From Lachnospiraceae bacterium (GTDB taxonomy: Bacteria > Bacillota_A > Clostridia > Lachnospirales > Lachnospiraceae): a stretch of 6,678 bases of DNA. Shown here piece after piece: positions 1 through 4,883 of this stretch (positions within the stretch are counted from its first letter, which is position 1; each line of letters opens with the position of its first letter). The position numbers and the translations under genes were made by a program. The stretch spans positions 1 through 6,678 of the forward strand of contig CAAFOY010000057.1 of assembly GCA_900764695.1 (NCBI GenBank), read 5' to 3'. The notes under the pieces were generated by a model. The model saw only the letters and a list, made by a program, of their open reading frames with translations, did not search any database and was not told where the DNA came from.

Positions 1-1
1 A

Positions 2-238
2 TATGCAGTTAGTAAAGTTGTACTTAACTGGGAAGCAGCATATGGAGAATCATATAAGATTCAGACATCAACAGATGGAAAGAATTGGACAACAGCAAAG
101 GATGTAACAGGAAAGAACGGAGGTATAGATACAATTACATTTAACACAGTAAATGCAAGATATGTAAGAATGCAGGGTGTTAAGAGAGGTTTACCATATG
201 GATATTCATTGTGGGAAATGCAGGTGTTAACAAAATAA
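2..238 (+). CDS. C-terminal end of an F5/8 type C (discoidin/CBM32-like) domain protein, partial
   Basis: The gene enters from the left edge; 78 residues remain before the TAA at 236-238. The fragment holds a beta-sandwich pattern typical of the last half of an F5/8 type C domain. It has VVLNWEAAYGESYKIQTSTD, then NWTT, a Gly-rich turn, DTITFNTVNARYVRMQG, and a final YSLWEMQVL strand running to the stop. The W..AY...Y.IQ.S.DG.NW and ARYVRM.G......YSLWE signatures are characteristic of these sugar-binding modules, which usually sit at the end of secreted glycoside hydrolases or adhesins. The parent enzyme cannot be named because its catalytic part lies outside the window. No sorting signal follows the domain, so the protein ends with it. 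The likely terminator is 118 bp downstream. Confidence 0.85.
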   Translation, partial: YAVSKVVLNWEAAYGESYKIQTSTDGKNWTTAKDVTGKNGGIDTITFNTVNARYVRMQGVKRGLPYGYSLWEMQVLTK

Positions 239-356
239 TGCGTTGCAGAAAAAAAGAATAATGTCGGTGTTACAATTATTGACATTAACTGAATAATACT
301 TTGAAAAAATCAGAGAAAAAATTTTAATTATCTTATAAAATAATTTCTTATCATTC

Positions 357-404
357 ACCCCATTTGGGCAGATTACAATCTACCCAAATGGGGTATTTTA
401 ATTT
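357..404 (+). terminator. Rho-independent terminator after the F5/8C gene
   Basis: Arms 357-373 and 378-394 form a 17-bp stem with one C-A mismatch (369/382) and a TACA loop. The core is CCCCATTTGGG against CCCAAATGGGG. The stem is followed by ATTTTAATTT. It should end transcription coming from the left, and it isolates the fabH promoter whose -35 box begins at 403. Confidence 0.85.
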
Positions 405-431
405 GACAAAGAAATTAATATTCTCTATACT
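403..431 (+). promoter_or_regulatory. Sigma-A type promoter upstream of fabH
   Basis: TTGACA (403-408) is separated by exactly 17 nt from TATACT (426-431): a perfect -35 box and a 5/6 match for -10. Transcription would start near 438. It sits just after the terminator, the expected place for a new transcription unit. The transcript would carry a leader of about 250 nt including the long hairpin at 466-646 before the fabH start at 689. Confidence 0.75.
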
Positions 432-465
432 CCATATAGTAGTAAATTAACAATGATTTATATAT

Positions 466-646
466 TGCCCCGAAGCTAGTTGATATTAAGAGAAAGAGCA
501 TTTGTCCCCGTCGGTTCAATGTTTTGCCATGTGGAATGATTAGAACCAAAGGTTCTAAAGTCAGACCATATGGCAAAACGTTAGAACCGCTACGAGGGAC
601 AAGCAGCGCGAGCGTTCTTTCGTTAATATCAACAGGCTTCGGGGCA
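466..646. repeat. Long imperfect inverted repeat (181-bp hairpin), MITE-like or structured leader RNA
   Basis: The two halves fold on each other almost end to end. Paired blocks are 466-476 with 636-646 (11 bp, perfect), 479-489 with 623-633 (11 bp, perfect), 492-497 with 616-621, 501-508 with 596-603, 513-517 with 584-588, and 521-534 with 566-579 (14 bp including one G-T wobble). The tip is a separate hairpin, TAGAACC-AAA-GGTTCTA at 541-557. The right arm carries an extra GC-rich stretch (604-615) absent from the left. The element is clearly richer in GC than its surroundings. It has no coding potential and I see no convincing target-site duplication. It could be a non-autonomous mobile repeat or a leader RNA; the sequence alone does not decide. 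Confidence 0.8.
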
Positions 647-688
647 GATAATGAATAAACATAATTGAATATTAAAATGGAGAGAAAA

Positions 689-1654
689 ATGTATACAAAA
701 ATAGTGGGAACAGGAAGTTATCTTCCAAAAAAAGTATTAACAAATGATGATATAGCACAGCTTGTAGATACAAATGATGAATGGATCAGGGAAAGAACAG
801 GGATACAAAGCCGTCATATAGTCGAAGACGAAACTACGGTTACTATGGCATCAATGGCAGCAAAGGATGCACTTGAAAATGCAAATTTGCAACCTGAGGA
901 TATAGATTTAATAATAGTAGCAACTGTTTCAGCAGATAATCTTTTGCCTAGTACAGCATGTAGCGTTCAGAAGGAGTTAGGGGCTGTAAATGCAACTGCA
1001 TTTGATATAAATGCAGCATGCTCAGGATTTTTATTTGCACTCAATACAGCAGATGCGTACATAAAAACGGGCATGTATAAAAATGCACTTTTAATTGGAG
1101 TGGAGACTTTGTCAAAAATCGTAGACTGGAATGACAGGGGAACATGTATTTTATTTGGTGACGGAGCAGGTGCAGCAGTTGTTGCAGCAAGCGAAACACC
1201 GGGAATTTTAGCAGGAATACAGGGCGCAGATGGAGCAGGCGGAGATGTATTAGCGTGCAAAGGACGTGAAAACAATAATCCTATTGTGAAAGGAGATTTG
1301 ACACCGGGATATGTCTCAATGGAAGGTCAGTCAGTATTCAAATTTGCAGTAAAAAAAGTTCCTGAATGCATAGATGAAGTCCTAAATAAGGCAGGAAAGA
1401 ATATAGATGATGTTGAATTATTTGTGCTTCATCAGGCAAATTTAAGAATTTTAACTTCTATATCAAAGAGAAAGAAAATACCTATGGACAAAATTCCTGT
1501 AAATCTGGATACATGCGGAAATACTTCTGCGGCAAGCGTACCGATACTTTTAGATAAAGTAAATAAAGAAGGAAAAATTAAAGAAAACGATTTGATTTTA
1601 CTTGCCGGATTTGGTGCCGGATTAACTTGGGGAGCGGCACTTATACAGTGGTAA
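689..1654 (+). CDS. fabH: Beta-ketoacyl-ACP synthase III (KAS III)
   Basis: FabH condenses a short acyl-CoA primer with malonyl-ACP to start type II fatty acid synthesis in the cytoplasm. The 321-residue protein is full length for the family. The thiolase-fold catalytic triad is visible: Cys111 in NAACSGF, His248 in HQANLRI and Asn278 in CGNTSAAS. Arg253 matches the ACP-binding arginine after the histidine motif. The DEWI.ERTGI segment (residues 30-39) and the terminal GFGAGLTWGAAL are also typical. I chose the ATG at 689 because GGAGA lies 5 nt upstream and the product then begins MYTKIVGTGSYLP as FabH proteins do; an in-frame TTG at 665 would add eight unusual residues. Other fab genes are not adjacent, so this is a stand-alone fabH followed by azlCD. 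Expression probably comes from the promoter at 403-431 through the long hairpin. Primer preference (acetyl versus branched) cannot be read from the sequence. Confidence 0.95.
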   Translation: MYTKIVGTGSYLPKKVLTNDDIAQLVDTNDEWIRERTGIQSRHIVEDETTVTMASMAAKDALENANLQPEDIDLIIVATVSADNLLPSTACSVQKELGAVNATAFDINAACSGFLFALNTADAYIKTGMYKNALLIGVETLSKIVDWNDRGTCILFGDGAGAAVVAASETPGILAGIQGADGAGGDVLACKGRENNNPIVKGDLTPGYVSMEGQSVFKFAVKKVPECIDEVLNKAGKNIDDVELFVLHQANLRILTSISKRKKIPMDKIPVNLDTCGNTSAASVPILLDKVNKEGKIKENDLILLAGFGAGLTWGAALIQW

Positions 1655-1666
1655 AGTTTTTTATCC

Positions 1667-1740
1667 AGGAGGAAACAAAATGAACGAAGTTCATTTCCTA
1701 TAAAAGTTTCCGACGAATAACCGCCGACCGAAGGGCGGGG
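1667..1740 (+). other. Structured intergenic segment with 7-codon mini-ORF between fabH and azlC
   Basis: A textbook AGGAGG (1667-1672) lies 7 nt before an ATG (1680) that opens only MNEVHFL and stops at 1701-1703. The same bases form a hairpin, AAATGAAC-GAA-GTTCATTT (8-bp stem), nested inside GGAAAC (1671-1676) pairing with GTTTCC (1706-1711). A second small dyad, CCGCC (1721-1725) with GGCGG (1734-1738), lies in a strikingly GC-rich patch (1710-1741). No T-run follows, so it does not look like a standard terminator. It may be a translational leader, an RNA-processing site between fabH and azlC, or a decayed repeat. I do not recognise a known riboswitch. Confidence 0.4.
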
Positions 1741-1790
1741 CATTACATAATTTATATACAGTAATTTAATAAATAATGGGATTAGGTAAA

Positions 1791-2504
1791 ATGGAACAAC
1801 ATACACATAGAAAAGAATTTGTAAGGGGAATAAAAAATGGAATACCAATAGCCATGGGATATCTGGCTGTGGCATTTACATTAGGAATAGCGGCGAAAAA
1901 AGCAGGAATTACAGCATTTCAAGCAGGATTAACAAGTTTTGGACTTCATGCATCAGCGGGAGAGTATATTTGCTTTACTTTGATTGCAGCTCATGCAGGT
2001 TTAATAGAAATGGTTGTTATGGAAGCGGTTGCAAATGCAAGATATTTGCTTATGTCATGTGCATTGAGTCAGAAAATCCCGGCAGACACACCAATTTGGA
2101 AAAGGCTCATAATGGGATATTTTATAACAGATGAAATATTTGGAGTGTCAATACTGACAGACGGGAAATTAGACCCGTATTATAATTTCGGAATGGCAGC
2201 AGTTGCATCACCTGCATGGGTATTTGGAACTGTATTTGGCGTAGTGCTTGGAAATTTTCTTCCTATTTCAGTGGTTAGTGCATTAAGCGTAGGTTTATAT
2301 GGAATGTTTATAGCAGTTATAATACCTCCTGCGAGAAAGAATAAAATAGTTGCAGTATTGATAATAATAAGTTTTGTCGCAAGTTACATATTTAATAAAT
2401 TAGCATTATTTTCAGCTATATCAAGTGGTGTGAAAATAATAATACTTACAGTAGTAATTTCACTTGGAGCAGCAATTTTGTTCCCTGTAAAGGAGGAAAA
2501 ATAA
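1791..2504 (+). CDS. azlC: AzlC family branched-chain amino acid exporter, large subunit
   Basis: AzlC is the large membrane subunit of the two-part AzlCD permease, which exports branched-chain amino acids (and toxic analogues such as azaleucine in Bacillus subtilis) across the cytoplasmic membrane. The 237-residue product opens with a basic cytoplasmic stretch and the typical KEF..G...GIPIAMGYLAVAFTLGI. About six or seven hydrophobic segments follow, with the family signatures EAVANARYLLMS (about residues 79-90) and YFITDEIFG (about 109-117). The start is uncertain. ATG 1791 has GGA/AGG bases upstream (1779-1786) and gives the usual family N-terminus, whereas ATG 1776 has no visible ribosome-binding site and adds MGLGK. 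No clear promoter or terminator was found between fabH and azlC, so read-through from fabH is plausible. The stop codon abuts the azlD start. Exact substrate is inferred from the family. Confidence 0.9.
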   Translation: MEQHTHRKEFVRGIKNGIPIAMGYLAVAFTLGIAAKKAGITAFQAGLTSFGLHASAGEYICFTLIAAHAGLIEMVVMEAVANARYLLMSCALSQKIPADTPIWKRLIMGYFITDEIFGVSILTDGKLDPYYNFGMAAVASPAWVFGTVFGVVLGNFLPISVVSALSVGLYGMFIAVIIPPARKNKIVAVLIIISFVASYIFNKLALFSAISSGVKIIILTVVISLGAAILFPVKEEK

Positions 2505-2828
2505 TTGAACAGTAAAATATATATTTACATATTTGCAATGGCACTTGTTACATATTTGATAAGAGTGCTTCCTCTTACATTAATAAGAAAAGAGATAAAA
2601 AATCAGACATTAAAGTCATTTTTATATTACGTCCCATATGTAACATTGGCAGTAATGACGTTCCCGGCAATTTTGGATTCTACGCAGAGTACATTATCTG
2701 CAATCATAGCACTTATTACTGCAGTTGCACTTGCATGGTGGGGAAGAAGTCTGTTTCAGGTGGCAGTTATCAGTTGCGTAGTAGTGTTTGTAGTAGAATT
2801 TGCTGAAAAAATATTAGACATACTATAA
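2505..2828 (+). CDS. azlD: AzlD family branched-chain amino acid exporter, small subunit
   Basis: AzlD is the small hydrophobic partner of AzlC and is needed for transport. The 107-residue protein has about four membrane segments and the family N-terminal motif TYLIRVLPLTLIR (residues 16-28), followed by L.YVPY..LAVMTFPAI. The start is a TTG at 2505, immediately after the azlC TAA. It is supported by AAAGGAGG ending at 2496, 8 nt upstream inside azlC; the next in-frame Met is too far inside the first helix. Zero spacing and the shared family show a translationally coupled pair. No convincing terminator is seen in the 263 bp downstream. Confidence 0.9.
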   Translation: MNSKIYIYIFAMALVTYLIRVLPLTLIRKEIKNQTLKSFLYYVPYVTLAVMTFPAILDSTQSTLSAIIALITAVALAWWGRSLFQVAVISCVVVFVVEFAEKILDIL

Positions 2829-2983
2829 GGAAAAAAATATCGGAGTTATGATAATGCGTAGTAAAAAATACGGAATAACAGTTGTTAATTTCAAATAAAG
2901 AAAGTGTTTTTAGTTAACAAAAGTGTGGCAAAAATTCTGAAATTTAGCGCAGTCTATTGTAATAATTTATATATACAGTAAAA

Positions 2984-3012
2984 TTGAAAAAGTGATGAGA
3001 AATCGATATTTT
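2984..3012 (+). promoter_or_regulatory. Candidate promoter for the GH25 muramidase gene
   Basis: TTGAAA (2984-2989) and TATTTT (3007-3012) are 17 nt apart, a 5/6 and 4/6 match to the vegetative consensus. Transcription would start about 75 nt before the gene. A second, weaker pair, TTGTAA (3023-3028) and TATAAA (3047-3052) with 18-nt spacing, is an alternative. The surrounding 2829-3091 is very AT-rich, so chance matches are common. Confidence 0.4.
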
Positions 3013-3029
3013 ACAAGAGAGTTTGTAAA
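3010..3029. promoter_or_regulatory. Perfect dyad overlapping the -10 region, possible operator
   Basis: TTTACAA (3010-3016) and TTGTAAA (3023-3029) form a perfect 7-bp inverted repeat around a 6-nt spacer. A third half-site, TTACAA, follows at 3041-3046. The dyad covers the end of the candidate -10 box and the predicted start of transcription, which is where a repressor of the muramidase gene could sit. The binding protein is unknown, and AT-rich DNA makes chance dyads likely. Confidence 0.3.
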
Positions 3030-3091
3030 GTATATGCTAGTTACAATATAAATTTGAGTCAAATATACAATGCTATATAAAAGGAGAAGAT

Positions 3092-4519
3092 ATGAAATCA
3101 GAAGCAAAGAAAAAAGTAGCCGTTTTTCTTGTGGCGGCACTAATTGCTACGACGGTGCCATTTAATTTTACAAGTGTAAAGGCACAGGCAAAAACAAATC
3201 AGAATAATAAATATTCAGTAAGGGTAAATGCTGAAGAAGAACCGGTGACTGTTGATGGTAGTCAGCAGGAAACAACAAAAGAATCACAGGAAACTACAGA
3301 ACCATCAAAAGAGACAAGTACAATAGAGACAAGTACAACAGAAACTTCTACAGTACAGGAATCATCAACTACAGATATTACAACAACACAGCCTGTAACT
3401 GAAACAACAACACAGGCTCCTACGGTAGAGACAACAACACAGGCCCCAACAACACAGGTCCCAACAACGGAAGCACCAACAACATCAAAAAAGACAGCAT
3501 GGGGAGAAAGTAACGGTAAATTCTATAATGACAAATTAAAGCAAATTACAGGCGCTGTTGCAAAAGGTTTAGATGTAAGTCATCATCAGGGAAAAATAGA
3601 TTGGGAAAAAGTTAGTAAATCGGATGTTGACTTTGTTATTATCCGTTGCGGATATGGAAACAATTTAACAAGTCAGGATGACAAATATTTTGCACAAAAT
3701 GTTGCAGGATGTGAGAAGTACAATATTCCTTATGGAATTTACATATATTCGTATGCTTTAAGTAAGTCTGATGCAAAGAGCGAAGCAAATCATGTTTTAA
3801 GATTAATTAAATCTACAGGCGCAAAACCAACATATCCTATTTATATAGATTATGAAGATTCATCACAAAACGGACTTACTCCAAAGCAGTTAGGAAATTT
3901 TGCTACAGCATTTTTTAATAAGACTATTGCAGCAGGTTATAAGGCAGGCGTTTATGCAAATCTAAATTGGTGGACAAATAAACTTACAGATAGCAGATTT
4001 AATCAATGGACAAAGTGGGTAGCACAATATAATTCGGCATGCTCATATACAAAGCCTTACCAGATATGGCAATCAACATCAACCGGAAAAGTTCCCGGAG
4101 TAAATGGAAATGCAGATTTGAATTTCCTTATGCAGTTTGATTGTATAGAAGACGGACATATTTATTCACAGTGGGTAACTACAAAAAGTGCAACTATATT
4201 TGCAAAAGGAACTAAAGTAAGAATTTGTAGTGTATGTGGAAAATTACAGACAAAAGAGACGAAAAAACTTAAGCCTACAGGAAAATTAAATACAACAAAG
4301 GTTACACTAAGATTTCGCAGAAAATATAATAGAATACGAGTATCAAATTTATCAGCAGGCGATAAAGTAAAAAGTTATAAATCATCTAATAAAAAAATAG
4401 CTACCGTTAATAAAAAAGGTGTTATTAAAGCGAAGAAGAAGAAAGGAAAAGCTACAATTACAGTAAATCTTAAGAGCGGCAAGAAATTAAAAGTTAAAGT
4501 AACTGTAAGAAGAAAATAA
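3092..4519 (+). CDS. Secreted GH25 muramidase with Thr-rich linker and basic Ig-like C-terminus
   Basis: The enzyme family cleaves the N-acetylmuramic acid to N-acetylglucosamine bond of peptidoglycan; this one should act outside the cell. The 475 residues divide into a signal peptide (1 to about 33, KKK then a hydrophobic core, cleavage near VKAQA), a Thr/Glu/Ser/Pro linker (about 50-132), and a GH25 domain (about 157-348). A Cys/His motif follows (351-386: C351, H356, then CSVC at 379-382), and then a Lys-rich Ig-like domain (about 397-475). The GH25 acids are present: Asp161 in GLDVSHHQG, Asp253 and Glu255 in YIDYED, and Asp342 in NADLNF. AAGGAG lies 5 nt before the ATG. There is no LPXTG motif or C-terminal anchor, so retention may rely on the strongly basic tail. 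A role in wall remodelling or attack on neighbours is inference. Confidence 0.93.
   Translation: MKSEAKKKVAVFLVAALIATTVPFNFTSVKAQAKTNQNNKYSVRVNAEEEPVTVDGSQQETTKESQETTEPSKETSTIETSTTETSTVQESSTTDITTTQPVTETTTQAPTVETTTQAPTTQVPTTEAPTTSKKTAWGESNGKFYNDKLKQITGAVAKGLDVSHHQGKIDWEKVSKSDVDFVIIRCGYGNNLTSQDDKYFAQNVAGCEKYNIPYGIYIYSYALSKSDAKSEANHVLRLIKSTGAKPTYPIYIDYEDSSQNGLTPKQLGNFATAFFNKTIAAGYKAGVYANLNWWTNKLTDSRFNQWTKWVAQYNSACSYTKPYQIWQSTSTGKVPGVNGNADLNFLMQFDCIEDGHIYSQWVTTKSATIFAKGTKVRICSVCGKLQTKETKKLKPTGKLNTTKVTLRFRRKYNRIRVSNLSAGDKVKSYKSSNKKIATVNKKGVIKAKKKKGKATITVNLKSGKKLKVKVTVRRK
3311..3481 (+). repeat. Low-complexity tandem repeats encoding the Thr-rich linker
   Basis: Inside the muramidase gene, codons for ETST occur three times in a row with one-residue spacers (3311-3352). 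ETTTQAPT then occurs twice (3401-3424 and 3428-3451), decaying into TQVPT and TEAPT up to 3481. The near-identical DNA units (ACAACAACACAGGC.CC) suggest recent duplication and possible length variation between strains. The peptide resembles O-glycosylated wall-spanning linkers of Gram-positive surface enzymes. Confidence 0.7.
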
Positions 4520-4587
4520 AAGATGAATAAATTACTTGTTATATAGTAATAATAAATAATGAAAGTAATTTTGCAATTTATAAATGT

Positions 4588-4630
4588 AAAAAATGTGTTT
4601 TGGTTTTAGTAAAACTGAAGCACATTTTTT
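4588..4630 (+). terminator. Rho-independent terminator after the muramidase gene
   Basis: A 20-bp stem (4588-4607 with 4611-4630) including three G-T wobbles closes on an AGT loop. The left arm starts AAAAAATGTG and the right arm ends CACATTTTTT, so the T-run is part of the stem. The A-run on the other side means it could also work on the opposite strand. It lies 69 bp past the stop codon. Confidence 0.85.
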
Positions 4631-4713
4631 ATTGCCATATTGCATATCTAAATTATATGGGATGAATTACATTTGAAGCATTTATAGAAGAAGTAAATTT
4701 TTTGTATGGCAAT
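4631..4713. repeat. 9-bp inverted repeat bounding an 83-bp AT-rich segment
   Basis: ATTGCCATA (4631-4639) is exactly mirrored by TATGGCAAT (4705-4713), 65 nt apart, in the gap between the muramidase terminator and the metA promoter. Nothing inside looks coding; there is a short CATAT/ATATG dyad at 4643-4659. It might be a minimal repeat remnant or coincidence. No target duplication is evident. This and the flanking features account for the 364-bp gene-free gap. Confidence 0.3.
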
Positions 4714-4726
4714 TAGCTAAATGTTA

Positions 4727-4756
4727 TTGGTGGATATAATAGATTTGTGGTATAAT
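4727..4756 (+). promoter_or_regulatory. Extended -10 promoter for metA
   Basis: A perfect TATAAT (4751-4756) is preceded by TGG, giving an extended -10 (TGnTATAAT). A partial -35, TTGGTG, lies at 4727-4732 with 18-nt spacing. Transcription would begin about 4763, leaving a leader of about 120 nt before metA. Another TATAAT at 4735-4740 lacks a recognisable -35. Confidence 0.75.
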
Positions 4757-4770
4757 ATAGTTTTATGATG

Positions 4771-4841
4771 CTAGGATTGTGGGAGTGCATAGCACGAAAC
4801 AATTCGTAGGAATTAAAGTTGGAGGCTTTAGACCCCCCAAC
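4771..4841 (+). promoter_or_regulatory. Structured 5' leader of metA, two stem-loops, class not recognised
   Basis: Stem 1 pairs CTAGGATTGT (4771-4780) with ACAATTC and TAG (4799-4809, one bulged G). It then passes a purine-rich internal loop (GGGA against GAA) into GTGC-ATA-GCAC (4785-4795). Stem 2 pairs GTTGGAGG (4818-4825) with CCCCCAAC (4834-4841), with one A-C mismatch and a CTTTAGAC loop. The ribosome-binding site GAGGTGA is at 4871-4877, 30 nt further on. Methionine genes in Firmicutes are often controlled by SAM riboswitches or T-boxes, but the S-box core and the T-box specifier/antiterminator motifs are not visible. It may be an undescribed regulator or merely a structured leader. 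Confidence 0.4.
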
Positions 4842-4883
4842 GTCATTTTATATTACATATGAATTTGATAGAGGTGAAGAAAG

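Noticed and set aside
61..285. Minus-strand open frame opposite the F5/8C fragment
   Set aside because: It lies antisense to a recognisable domain, has no family resemblance and no ribosome-binding site, and reads as the shadow of an AT-rich coding strand.
259..287. 7-bp dyad TAATGTC/GACATTA just after the F5/8C gene as a terminator
   Set aside because: It has a long 15-nt loop, a weak AT-rich stem and no T-run; the hairpin at 357-404 is a far better terminator.
1614..1640. GTGCCG/CGGCAC dyad near the end of fabH
   Set aside because: It lies within conserved glycine/alanine codons of the FabH C-terminus and is best explained by coding constraint.
967..1875. Two minus-strand open frames across fabH and the fabH-azlC gap
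   Set aside because: They overlap a full-length FabH with an intact catalytic triad, and their translations show no domain.
2848..2898. Short ORF of 14-16 codons after azlD (MRSKKYGITVVNFK from the ATG at 2854)
   Set aside because: A GGAG lies 8 nt before the second ATG, but the frame is very short, featureless and in an AT-rich gap where such ORFs are expected by chance.
4763..4883. SAM-I riboswitch or T-box upstream of metA
   Set aside because: The S-box conserved core and the T-box antiterminator motif could not be found; the leader is also too short for either plus an expression platform.
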